Assembly (NCBI GenBank): GCA_937920105.1
Contig: CALETH010000083.1
Location: 1 to 35,433 of the forward strand
DNA from: an uncultured Bacteroidota bacterium
GTDB lineage: Bacteria > Bacteroidota > Ignavibacteria > UBA10030 > UBA8401
Length of the DNA: 35,433 nucleotides
Reading direction: 5' to 3'
The notes below the pieces were generated by a model, which saw only the letters and a program-made list of their open reading frames with translations, searched no databases and was not told the origin of the DNA. Positions within the stretch are counted from its first letter, which is position 1; the number at the start of each line of letters is the position of its first letter. Positions 16,650 through 24,467 of this stretch are shown here, piece by piece. Position numbers and translations under genes: made by a program.

Positions 16650-17396
16650 TTATTCTTTCATTTCTTTTTGCAGTTCTTGTGCTTCAGATAATAATTCGCT
16701 TTTTGGGTATTTTTCTATAAGTATTTGAATGGTTTGTAGTGCTGTAGAAAAATCTTTACGTTCTTTTAATGCTTTTGCTTTCCACAACAAAGCATCATCA
16801 GCATATTCAGAGTCATGATATTTTTGAAGAAGATTATCAAAATATTCTATAGAAGCTTTGTAATACTCCATCGTAAAATATAATCTCCCGCTTTCGTAGA
16901 TTTTTTTTGCCAATTTAGTATTGAGTTCTTGAATTTTATTTTCAGAATCTTTTACTAAAGAATCTGCGGTTGGTGTGTATTCAATGAATGTCTGAAAATC
17001 TTCTATTGCTTGACGTGTGTATTGCTGGTCTAGTTGTGAGCGTGGTGAAAGATTGTAATAACACATTGCTCGCATATATCGTGCTTGTGGAACATATTTA
17101 CTATTGGGCATTAACCGTACAAGTGCATCATATTCTGATGCTGCGAGAATATATTCTTCTCGTAAATATCGTGATTGTGCAAGATAATATTGTGATTCTG
17201 GTGCGTACGAACTTCCTTGAAATTGAATGGTGATAATTTTGTAATCTTCTATTGCTTCAAGATAATTTTCGTCTTCAAAATTTTTCATTGCTTGTGTAAA
17301 GCGTTCTTCTACAGAAAGCGATGCTGTTTCTTTTGTTCCACTACAACTGATGAAAAGAATGCTTACTAAAAAAAATATATTTATTGTATTTTTCAT
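16650..17396 (-). CDS. bamD: Outer membrane assembly lipoprotein BamD
   Basis: BamD is the TPR lipoprotein of the BAM complex that folds beta-barrels into the outer membrane. The lipobox is FISCSG with Cys18. Five TPR-like helical pairs follow, with the family blocks EDENYLEAIEDYKIITIQF, SYAPESQYYLAQSRYLREEY, MPNSKYVPQARYMRAMCYYN, and the RQAIEDFQTFIEYTP stretch. The length of 248 residues is typical. It sits one base after the CapA-like gene and two bases before the thioesterase gene. Confidence 0.93.
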   Translation of the reverse strand: MKNTINIFFLVSILFISCSGTKETASLSVEERFTQAMKNFEDENYLEAIEDYKIITIQFQGSSYAPESQYYLAQSRYLREEYILAASEYDALVRLMPNSKYVPQARYMRAMCYYNLSPRSQLDQQYTRQAIEDFQTFIEYTPTADSLVKDSENKIQELNTKLAKKIYESGRLYFTMEYYKASIEYFDNLLQKYHDSEYADDALLWKAKALKERKDFSTALQTIQILIEKYPKSELLSEAQELQKEMKE

Positions 17397-17397
17397 T

Positions 17398-18450
17398 TTA
17401 AAAAATATTTGATAATTTTCTTACTTGTTTTTCTAATTTTATTTTAGCAATACTATCTTGTAAAATTTGCGGCTGATAATCTGCTTTTATTGGAATAATG
17501 TTAATATTTTTCAACGATGTTACAGTATCATTTTTTTGTATAGTTATTTCCGCAGCATAACTTACCTGAGTCCAAAAGTGTTGTGGTTGATAAAATACAA
17601 AATTTCCGAGAGAATGAAAAATGTACATATTGTGATATTTTTCTATTCCATACGGTACGTGCGGATGATGTCCTAAAAAAATATCCACCTTTTGTTTTGC
17701 ACATTCATAAGCAAAATCTTTTACTCGTTGTGTGGGTGTGTCTTGATATTCATTTCCTCCATGGAAACTCACAATAATAATATCTACGAAATTTCTTGCT
17801 TCACGTATGATGGGAAATAATTTTCCCGTATCTGCTTGTGCAACATTTTCTTCCCAACCATTTTTAAAATTCATAACATCCGTTACAGCAAAAAGCGCAA
17901 ACCTAATTCCATTTTCTTCAAAACATATTGGTTCATACAAATATTTTTCTGAACGATGCGTTCCTACATGAACAATATTTTGAGAGTCAAGATTTTCTAA
18001 TGTTTCTAATAACGCTTTTTTTCCGTAATCAAAAGCATGATTGTTTGCTGTAGAAACATACCATATTCCAGCATTGGAAAGTGAAGTTGCCCCTTGTGGA
18101 GGTCCAGTAAAAATTAAGTTGTTCTTTGAATGTTGTGTTTTCCCTTTTTGGTCTGAAAGTTGACATTCAAGATTTGCAAATACAATATCAGCATTGCGAA
18201 AAATTGTATCTGTATGGTGAAATGGATAATTAATATCTTCGTTTAAGATACGTTGTCCAACGGTACGCCCAAGGTTAATATCTCCAACAGCAAGAAATTT
18301 TATTATTTTTGGTTCTTGTGATGATACAACATTATTTTTTTGATGATGTTGAGGACGTTCTGGAAAAACATAATATAATATTACTCCAGTAATAAAAATT
18401 AATACTCCAAAAATATATATTGTTTTTTTCACAGAAAATTTCTTAATCAT
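17398..18450 (-). CDS. CapA-family membrane-anchored phosphoesterase-like protein
   Basis: The protein belongs to the CapA/PgsA family (metallophosphatase fold), whose best-known members take part in poly-gamma-glutamate capsule export. One N-terminal membrane helix (residues about 11-27) anchors an extracytoplasmic domain. Metal-site motifs are visible: VGDINLGR, ANLECQLS, ANNHAFDYGKKAL, SFHGGNEY, LGHHPHVPYGIE and HSLGNFVF. Other poly-glutamate genes (capB, capC) are absent from the window, so a capsule role is not supported here. ATG at 18450 is preferred over the TTG at 18453; it overlaps the end of the upstream lipoprotein gene by 8 bases. bamD follows after one base. Confidence 0.88.
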   Translation of the reverse strand: MIKKFSVKKTIYIFGVLIFITGVILYYVFPERPQHHQKNNVVSSQEPKIIKFLAVGDINLGRTVGQRILNEDINYPFHHTDTIFRNADIVFANLECQLSDQKGKTQHSKNNLIFTGPPQGATSLSNAGIWYVSTANNHAFDYGKKALLETLENLDSQNIVHVGTHRSEKYLYEPICFEENGIRFALFAVTDVMNFKNGWEENVAQADTGKLFPIIREARNFVDIIIVSFHGGNEYQDTPTQRVKDFAYECAKQKVDIFLGHHPHVPYGIEKYHNMYIFHSLGNFVFYQPQHFWTQVSYAAEITIQKNDTVTSLKNINIIPIKADYQPQILQDSIAKIKLEKQVRKLSNIF

Positions 18451-18979
18451 CAAATTCAGCAGAGAGTATTTCTACTCTCGAACTATAAAATTTTGATTTT
18501 ACTTTTCCTGGGATAACATCTTTAAATGTATCTGTTACTCTACCATACATCACTAAATTTTCTCTTACCACAATTTGGTCAACAGGTTGATTTACTTCAT
18601 TATAATAAGTGAATTTTAACACCATAAAACGAATCGTTCTAGTATTTTCACTAGAAATTTTGATATTGTGTTTTGGCTCCATCGTTTCTGCATTAAAAGT
18701 AAATGTATGGTTAAGAACTTTTACTTGACGCAATTCTTCTGGCTTTGCTAATTTTTCTGAAGAAAATAATTTGATATTGTCAATCTCTTGTAAGATTCTT
18801 TGGGATTCAGAGTATAATGGATTATCTTCGGGGATTTTATCAAAATAATATTCTGCAATTTCATATTCTTTTTGTTTATAAAATTCAGTCGCTTTTTTAA
18901 AATTTTCATTAGCATCTTGCTCTGTTTGTTCACAACTGATAAAAAATAATGCTATGATGAAAAAGAAAATTTGTTTCAT
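18443..18979 (-). CDS. Small lipoprotein of unknown function
   Basis: The signal peptide has a lipobox FISCEQ with Cys16, so it is probably an outer-membrane or inner-membrane lipoprotein. Residues 24-70 look like one TPR pair (NFKKATEFYKQKEYEIAEYYFDKI). The rest (about 80-178) is beta-rich with no motif I recognise, including HTFTFNAETMEPKHNIKISS and FMVLKFTYYNEVNQ. It is the first gene of the 18979-to-5909 co-directional run, with an AAGGAAC site before its ATG, and its stop lies inside the start of the CapA-like gene. Function unknown; a partner role beside BamD is only a guess from location. Confidence 0.7.
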   Translation of the reverse strand: MKQIFFFIIALFFISCEQTEQDANENFKKATEFYKQKEYEIAEYYFDKIPEDNPLYSESQRILQEIDNIKLFSSEKLAKPEELRQVKVLNHTFTFNAETMEPKHNIKISSENTRTIRFMVLKFTYYNEVNQPVDQIVVRENLVMYGRVTDTFKDVIPGKVKSKFYSSRVEILSAEFDD

Positions 18980-19051
18980 ATTTTTTGTTCCTTATTAAAA
19001 TAAATAATGTGTTTTACAAAAATTGCTTTGTCTCAAATATCCATGCAATGA

Positions 19052-19079
19052 ATTCCCGCTTAAAACATGCGGGAATGAC
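19052..19079. repeat. GCGGGAATGAC-type hairpin repeat, copy 1
   Basis: ATTCCCGC (19052-19059) pairs with GCGGGAAT (19069-19076), followed by GAC. The same design recurs on the other side of the cysteine desulfurase gene (20376-20403 and 20483-20510). Confidence 0.75.
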
Positions 19080-19101
19080 CGTACGCTGCAGGTCAGATTT
19101 T

Positions 19102-19135
19102 CTTGGTAATCATTTAATCTTATGAATCATGGTTA
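19102..19135. repeat. CTTGGTAATC-family repeat at the 3' end of the cysteine desulfurase gene
   Basis: CTTGGTAATCATTTAATC followed by TTATGAATCATGGTT matches copies at 29994, 33901 and 33929 and, inverted, 20275-20310. It overlaps the last seven codons and stop of the desulfurase gene. Confidence 0.65.
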
Positions 19136-20270
19136 TATTTTTCACTACTTGAATAATATATTCAATTTCTTCCATTGTTGTAAATTTTCCAAAAGAAAAA
19201 CGAATTGTTGCGGTTGTTGTTTTTGCGTCTCTTCCCATTGCTTGTAAAACGTGGGATGGTTTTTCACTTCCGGATGTACAAGCAGAACCACTCGAGACAG
19301 CAATTCCTTGTAAATCCATATTCAAAATTAACGTATCTCCTTCTATAGAAAAAACTTTGCTATCAAAAGAAATATTAAAAATATTTGAAAGTGATTCTGT
19401 CGGATGTCCATTTATAATAACACCTTCTATTGATTGTAATTGTGATTGAAGATAATTTTTTATTTTTATGGTGTGATTATAATGATGTTCTTTTTCTGCA
19501 ATTATTTTTTCCACTGCTTTTGCAAAACCAACAATGAGCGGAATATTTTCTGTTCCTGCTCTGCGATTTCTTTCTTGCGCCCCACCATGAAGAAATGAAT
19601 CTATCTCTACTCCTTTACGAATATAAATTGCACCAATTCCCTTTGGTCCATAAATTTTATGTGCAGAAAAAGAAAGCATATCTACAGAAATTTTTTGTAT
19701 ATCTAAAGAAATTTTTCCGAGTGTTTGTACACTATCTGAATGGAAAAATATTTTTTTTTCTCGTGCAATTTTTCCTATTTCTTCAATTGGTTGAATAGTT
19801 CCAACTTCATTATTGGCGTGCATTACAGAAACTAACATTGTCTTTGATGTAATGGATTTTTCTACGGTATCAAGATGTACTTTTCCATTACTATCAACAG
19901 GAAGAATTGTTATCTCATAACCAAGTTGTCGTAGATATTCAGCAGTGTGTAAAACGGCATGATGTTCTATTGCAGAAATTATAATGTGATTTTTTCCTGT
20001 CTTTCGTTTTTCTGCAAATGCTGTTCCAATAAGTGCGTAATTATTAGATTCTGTTCCTCCACTAGTGAAAAATATTTCCCCCACTTCTGCATTGATTGCA
20101 TGAGCAATTGTTGCACGACTTTCTTCCAACACAATTTTTGTTTCTCTTCCGTAAGAATGAAGTGAAGAAGCATTGCCAAATTTTTCCATAAAATATGGCT
20201 GCATTGCTTCGTACACTTCTGCATCTAACGGTGTTGTTGAACTATAATCTAAATAAATTTTTTGTTTCAT
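19110..20270 (-). CDS. Cysteine desulfurase (NifS/IscS family)
   Basis: This PLP enzyme removes sulfur from cysteine as a persulfide, for Fe-S cluster assembly or tRNA thiolation. The N-terminus MKQKIYLDYSSTTP is typical. PLP contacts include EHHAV (His103-104), HSDSVQ and the Schiff-base lysine Lys205 in SFSAHKIYGPKG. The catalytic loop has Cys331 in SSGSACTSGSEKPSHVL, typical of the group I enzymes. No iscU, sufU or mnmA is adjacent, so it could serve tRNA thiolation or Fe-S assembly. The last residues (TMIHKIK) are encoded by the intergenic repeat that overlaps the gene end, which may have altered the original C-terminus. Confidence 0.93.
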   Translation of the reverse strand: MKQKIYLDYSSTTPLDAEVYEAMQPYFMEKFGNASSLHSYGRETKIVLEESRATIAHAINAEVGEIFFTSGGTESNNYALIGTAFAEKRKTGKNHIIISAIEHHAVLHTAEYLRQLGYEITILPVDSNGKVHLDTVEKSITSKTMLVSVMHANNEVGTIQPIEEIGKIAREKKIFFHSDSVQTLGKISLDIQKISVDMLSFSAHKIYGPKGIGAIYIRKGVEIDSFLHGGAQERNRRAGTENIPLIVGFAKAVEKIIAEKEHHYNHTIKIKNYLQSQLQSIEGVIINGHPTESLSNIFNISFDSKVFSIEGDTLILNMDLQGIAVSSGSACTSGSEKPSHVLQAMGRDAKTTTATIRFSFGKFTTMEEIEYIIQVVKNITMIHKIK

Positions 20271-20274
20271 TATT

Positions 20275-20310
20275 GACCACGATTTACAAAATTATAGGAT
20301 TACCAAGATA
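20275..20310. repeat. CTTGGTAATC-family repeat, inverted copy upstream of the cysteine desulfurase gene
   Basis: Reading the minus strand gives TATCTTGGTAATCCTATAAT then TTTGTAAATCGTGGTC, ending four bases before the ATG. Its orientation is opposite to the copy at 19102-19135, so the two copies enclose the gene. Confidence 0.65.
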
Positions 20311-20370
20311 TAACTTTATCAATGAACCAACTTACTACAAACAACAAGGTCTTTTCGCCATGCTTCCAAA

Positions 20371-20510
20371 AATGGATTCCCGATAAAAGCATTCGGGAAT
20401 GACAGGTTTTTTTATGGAATAGATTTGCATCCCGCAGAAGCGGGATAAGCCCATTCCTACATTTATATTTTGCTAAAAATAGATTCCCGCTAAAAACCTG
20501 CGGGAATGAC
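20371..20510. repeat. Cluster of three GCGGGAATGAC-type hairpins in the guaA-desulfurase gap
   Basis: The 306-base gap 20271-20576 holds no gene. Beside the repeat at 20275 it contains three hairpins: ATTCCCG/CGGGAAT (20376-20400), ATCCCGC/GCGGGAT (20429-20446, loop AGAA) and ATTCCCGC/GCGGGAAT (20483-20507). The first and last are followed by GAC. One may double as a weak terminator for guaA. Confidence 0.75.
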
Positions 20511-20576
20511 GTTTTGCTTTTTTTCAAAAAATAATCAAATAATTTTCAATTTTTACTTTTTCATTATCCACTTTTA

Positions 20577-22118
20577 TTACTCCCACTCAATTGTTGCTGG
20601 TGGTTTGGAACTTATATCATACACCACTCTATTAATTCCTCGCACTTCATTGATAATTCTGTTGGAAATTTTTGCAAGAATTTCATACGGAAAATGTGCC
20701 CAATCTGCGGTCATTCCATCAATACTGGTTACAGCACGCAAGGCAAGTGTATTTTCATACGTGCGTTCATCTCCCATCACTCCAACAGATTGCACTGGCA
20801 ACAAAACTGAAAACGCTTGCCATATTGTATCATACAAATTATTGCGATGAAGTTCATCAATAAAAATTTCATCTGCGTTTCGCAAAATTTCTAATCGCTC
20901 TGGAGTTATTTCTCCTAAAACACGAATTGCTAATCCGGGTCCGGGAAAAGGATGTCTATCAATAAATGAATGTGGCAACCCCAATTCCCTTCCGATTGCT
21001 CTTACTTCATCTTTAAATAATTCGCGAAATGGTTCAAGTAATTGCAAATTCATTTTTTCCGGTAATCCACCAACATTGTGATGTGTTTTGATTGTTGCGG
21101 AAGGTCCTTTAAAGGAAACTGATTCTATGACATCCGGATACAGTGTTCCTTGTGCAAGAAATTTCGCGTTACTATTTTTTTGTGCTTCGTGTTCAAAAAT
21201 TTCAATAAATGTATTTCCAATAATTTTCCGTTTTTTTTCTGGCTCCGTAATTCCTTGTAGGCGTTCAAGAAAAATTTTTGTTGCATCAATAAAATCTAAT
21301 GGGATATGATATTCATCGCGAAAAGTTTTTACCACAGCAGCACTTTCTCCTTTTCGCATCAAACCATTATCTATGTGAATGCACAAAAGTTGGTTTCCAA
21401 TGGCTTTGTGTAATAAAACCGCAGCAACAGAAGAATCCACACCACCACTTAAAGCACAAATAACTTTTTCTTTCCCTACTTTTTGTTGAATTTCTTTAAT
21501 TGATTGTTCTATAAACGATGTTGTATTCCAATCACCTTTACATTGACATATTTCAAAAAGAAAATTGGAGAGGATTTTTTTTCCTTCTTTTGTATGGACT
21601 ACTTCTGGATGAAACTGCACTCCATACATTTTTTTTTGCTCATATTGAATTGCACAAATTGGTGCATTATCAGATTGGGCAATGACTTCAAAATTTTTTG
21701 GAAGTTTTGTTAATGCATCTCCATGACTCATCCATACTTCTGTTGGCGAAGAAATATTTTTGAAAATTTTACCTGATGAATTGAATTTGATGAATGCTCT
21801 TCCAAATTCTTTATGGGTAGATTTTGCAACTTCTCCTTTATTTTGAAATGCAATAAGTTGAAGTCCGTAACAAATTCCTAAAATTGGAATATTGAGTTCA
21901 AAAATTTTTGGATGTGAAATTGGTGCATCTGGAGAATACACACTGGAAGGTCCACCGGAGAAAATTATTCCGTTGGGCTTGAGTGCTTGAATTTTTTCTA
22001 ATGAAATATTGTACGGGTGGATTTCACAATAGACATTCAATTCGCGAATGCGACGTGCAATGAGTTGTGTGTATTGTGAACCAAAATCAAGAATGAGAAT
22101 TATTTCAGTGTATTGCAT
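20577..22118 (-). CDS. guaA: GMP synthase (glutamine-hydrolysing)
   Basis: GuaA converts XMP to GMP using ATP and glutamine. The N-terminal class I amidotransferase has Cys83 in GICYGLQLIA and the His170-Pro-Glu172 pair in QFHPEVVHT. The ATP pyrophosphatase domain has the PP-loop SGGVDSS at 224-230. The C-terminal dimerisation domain includes DRHPFPGPGLAIRVLGE and ends with the conserved KPPATIEWE. The length of 513 residues is standard. Its start overlaps the end of ypdA by 14 bases, so the two are translated from one message. Confidence 0.98.
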   Translation of the reverse strand: MQYTEIILILDFGSQYTQLIARRIRELNVYCEIHPYNISLEKIQALKPNGIIFSGGPSSVYSPDAPISHPKIFELNIPILGICYGLQLIAFQNKGEVAKSTHKEFGRAFIKFNSSGKIFKNISSPTEVWMSHGDALTKLPKNFEVIAQSDNAPICAIQYEQKKMYGVQFHPEVVHTKEGKKILSNFLFEICQCKGDWNTTSFIEQSIKEIQQKVGKEKVICALSGGVDSSVAAVLLHKAIGNQLLCIHIDNGLMRKGESAAVVKTFRDEYHIPLDFIDATKIFLERLQGITEPEKKRKIIGNTFIEIFEHEAQKNSNAKFLAQGTLYPDVIESVSFKGPSATIKTHHNVGGLPEKMNLQLLEPFRELFKDEVRAIGRELGLPHSFIDRHPFPGPGLAIRVLGEITPERLEILRNADEIFIDELHRNNLYDTIWQAFSVLLPVQSVGVMGDERTYENTLALRAVTSIDGMTADWAHFPYEILAKISNRIINEVRGINRVVYDISSKPPATIEWE

Positions 22119-23085
22119 TATTTTTTTCTATAATATCTTCCACAATTTTTTTTCCGTGCAATCTTCCGTTTTCTATAAAAATTTTGTTATTATTTTTTGC
22201 TGCAACAATTGAACCAGCAATGTAAATATTTTTTACGTTGGTTTGATATGTTTCAGGATTATGTTGTGGTGTAAATGTTTCTTCGTCCAACTCAATACCA
22301 CAATTTTTCAAAAAATCATAATCAGGATGGTAACCAATGAGCGAAAATACAAAATCATTAGAAATTTTTTCTTCGCCTCGCAGTGTTTCTAAAAGAAGTG
22401 AATCAGGAAAAATTTGTTTTACTGTTGTGTTAAAATATGCAGTGATGTTTTTTTCTTTTATTCTATTTTCAATATCCGGTTTAATCCAATATTTAATTTT
22501 ATCGCTTAACGCTTCTCCACGATGAATGAGTGTAACATTCGCTCCATGTCGATACAGTTCCAACGCTGCAATTGCTGCAGAATTTTTTCCACCAATTACT
22601 GCAACATTTTGTTTATAAAAAAGAAATGGTTCAGAATAATAGTGAAAAACTTTTCCCAACTCTTCACCCACAATATTTAAGTGATTGGGATTATCGTAAT
22701 ATCCAGTTGCGATAACAATATTGTGTGTGTGATAGATGTCTTTATTCGTAGTAAGAATTATTTTCTGAGATTTTTTTTGAATGAAATCTACTTGTTCAAA
22801 AAGATGTAATTTCAATTTATAAAATTCTGCAACACGCGTGTAATATTCTAAGCCTTCAACTCGCGTTGGTCTCATTGCAGAAGAGGTGAAAGGAATTTCT
22901 CCAATTTCTAATAATTCTGGAGTAGAAAAAAATGTCATTCCCGTTGGAAAATATTGAATAGAATTTGCAATTCCACCTTTTTCTATTACAAGATAGTTAA
23001 GATTTTTTTTCTGGGCTTCTATCGCAACAGAAAGTCCTGCAGGTCCTGCACCAATAATAATAAGGTCAAAAATTTTTCCGTTCAT
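22105..23085 (-). CDS. ypdA: YpdA-family FAD/NAD(P)H disulfide reductase
   Basis: The protein is a flavoprotein of the thioredoxin-reductase-like YpdA (Bdr) group, which in Firmicutes reduces bacillithiol disulfide. The FAD motif GAGPAGLSVAIEAQ lies at residues 12-25, and the family block IVEKGG...NSIQYFPTGMTFFSTPELLEIG is clear. The NADPH motif IGGKNSAAIAALELYRHG follows, then the ATGYYDNP stretch. There is no CXXC redox pair, as expected for YpdA. It overlaps guaA by 14 bases. Bacillithiol is known from some Bacteroidota relatives but its synthesis genes (bshA/B/C) are not in this window, so the substrate is inferred. Confidence 0.88.
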   Translation of the reverse strand: MNGKIFDLIIIGAGPAGLSVAIEAQKKNLNYLVIEKGGIANSIQYFPTGMTFFSTPELLEIGEIPFTSSAMRPTRVEGLEYYTRVAEFYKLKLHLFEQVDFIQKKSQKIILTTNKDIYHTHNIVIATGYYDNPNHLNIVGEELGKVFHYYSEPFLFYKQNVAVIGGKNSAAIAALELYRHGANVTLIHRGEALSDKIKYWIKPDIENRIKEKNITAYFNTTVKQIFPDSLLLETLRGEEKISNDFVFSLIGYHPDYDFLKNCGIELDEETFTPQHNPETYQTNVKNIYIAGSIVAAKNNNKIFIENGRLHGKKIVEDIIEKNNAIH

Positions 23086-23093
23086 TTATATTT

Positions 23094-24284
23094 TTAGCCA
23101 ATTTCTTTCTTTAATTTTATTACTGTTATTTCAGACCTTGCACCAAGACGCACTGGTGGTCCCCAATACCCAGTTCCTTTACTCACATACGCCCAAGTAT
23201 CATTATACTTATTCAAGCCCTTGATAAAAGGTTGTCCAATAGTTGCTGCAAAATTCCAAGGAAAAAATTGTCCGCCATGAGTATGTCCCATCAACACTAA
23301 ATCAATATCCAAATCATTGGTTTGATATAAACTTCGCGGTTGATGTGCAAGAAGAATTTTTGCCGTATCTACAGTTGCCCCTTCTAACGCTTTTTTAGGG
23401 TTTGATTTATGATGTGGAAAAAACTGCCCTCCAGTATAATCCGTAACACCAGCGAGAATAATATGTGTTCCATTTTTTTCAATGCGACGATGTTCGTTTA
23501 TCAATACATCATAGCCAAGATTTTGTGCGTGTTTCACCCATGCTTCTGCTCCGGAATAATATTCATGATTTCCTGTAACAAAAAATTTTCCGTACGGTGC
23601 AGAAATGTCTGCTAAAGGTGCAACATCATTTTGTAAATGTAAAACTGAACCATCAGCAAGGTCTCCTGTAAACGCAAGTAAGTCTGGAGACAAATTTTTA
23701 ATTTCTGTAACAATGGTTTCAATCCAATCACGTTTAATTGTTAAACCAGCATGAACATCGCTAATTTGTACTATTGTAAATCCATCAAATTCTTGTGGTA
23801 ACTTTTTTATGGGAACTTCCACATTCACAATTCCGGGCTTTTTTCTTGCTTGATAAACACCGTAGCCTGTCAACATTCCGGCTGTAACAATCACTCCAAT
23901 ATTTGTCATCTGCAAAAGAAATTCTCTTTTTGTTGTATCAATATTTTGTGAAGAAGAAAAAAATGAAATTAATTTTTGAATATTAATTCCTAATAACAAT
24001 AAAACATCTCGTGTAAGAAGTACAATAAAAAGAAAAGAAAGCAGTCCCAAACATGTATAAGCAATCCATGCAAAAGCATCACTCCATTTTTCTGCAAACC
24101 GTAAAAGAAAAAATGAACTGAGCGGGAGAATATACATCAACGTTAATACAGTCCACGCAATTTGTTTGTATGGAGATTGTAATTGAAATGGATTGATTAA
24201 TCTCCAACCCATATAGATAAAACCCAATGCTAAGATAATAAGCATTGTTCCAATCCAAATTAAAAAAGTTATTGTATACGACAT
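23094..24284 (-). CDS. Membrane-bound metallophosphoesterase (YkuE/YaeI type)
   Basis: The N-terminal half (about residues 1-150) has several membrane helices. The C-terminal domain is a calcineurin-like phosphoesterase with all metal motifs: QISDVHAG (DxH), FTGDLADGS (GD), VTGNHEYYSG (GNHE) and LMGHTHGGQFFPW (GHxH). Relatives of this layout act on membrane lipids or unknown phosphoesters at the outer side of the membrane; the substrate here is unknown. ypdA starts 8 bases after its stop. The start ATG is at 24284, upstream of which is a tRNA terminator. Confidence 0.9.
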   Translation of the reverse strand: MSYTITFLIWIGTMLIILALGFIYMGWRLINPFQLQSPYKQIAWTVLTLMYILPLSSFFLLRFAEKWSDAFAWIAYTCLGLLSFLFIVLLTRDVLLLLGINIQKLISFFSSSQNIDTTKREFLLQMTNIGVIVTAGMLTGYGVYQARKKPGIVNVEVPIKKLPQEFDGFTIVQISDVHAGLTIKRDWIETIVTEIKNLSPDLLAFTGDLADGSVLHLQNDVAPLADISAPYGKFFVTGNHEYYSGAEAWVKHAQNLGYDVLINEHRRIEKNGTHIILAGVTDYTGGQFFPHHKSNPKKALEGATVDTAKILLAHQPRSLYQTNDLDIDLVLMGHTHGGQFFPWNFAATIGQPFIKGLNKYNDTWAYVSKGTGYWGPPVRLGARSEITVIKLKKEIG

Positions 24285-24312
24285 AGTTTGTAATAAAAAA
24301 TGGTGAAATATA

Positions 24313-24351
24313 AAATCCGAAACTCTATCATCTTTTAAGAATTTCGGATTT
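24313..24351 (-). terminator. Terminator-like hairpin after tRNA-Thr
   Basis: A 10-bp stem (24313-24322 with 24342-24351, 19-base loop) begins 3 bases after the CCA end of tRNA-Thr. On the minus strand it is followed by TTATATTT, a weak T tract. Confidence 0.55.
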
Positions 24352-24354
24352 GTG

Positions 24355-24430
<76 letters not shown>

Positions 24431-24442
24431 AAATTGTTTTGT

Positions 24443-24454
24443 AATATACAAAAT
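24443..24454 (-). promoter_or_regulatory. Candidate tRNA promoter element
   Basis: ATTTTGTATATT on the minus strand, identical to the block before tRNA-Leu and 12 bases upstream of the tRNA-Thr 5' base. A -10-like TATATT preceded by TTTTG fits a short-leader tRNA promoter. Inferred. Confidence 0.45.
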
Positions 24455-24467
24455 CTTTTTTAAAATC

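Noticed and set aside
17398..18450. Poly-gamma-glutamate capsule locus
   Set aside because: Only the CapA-like gene is present; capB/capC-type genes are missing and the neighbours are bamD and a lipoprotein, so a capsule role is unsupported.
20577..20863. Plus-strand open frames of about 60-115 codons opposite guaA
   Set aside because: They are antisense to the well-supported guaA gene and encode no recognisable pattern.
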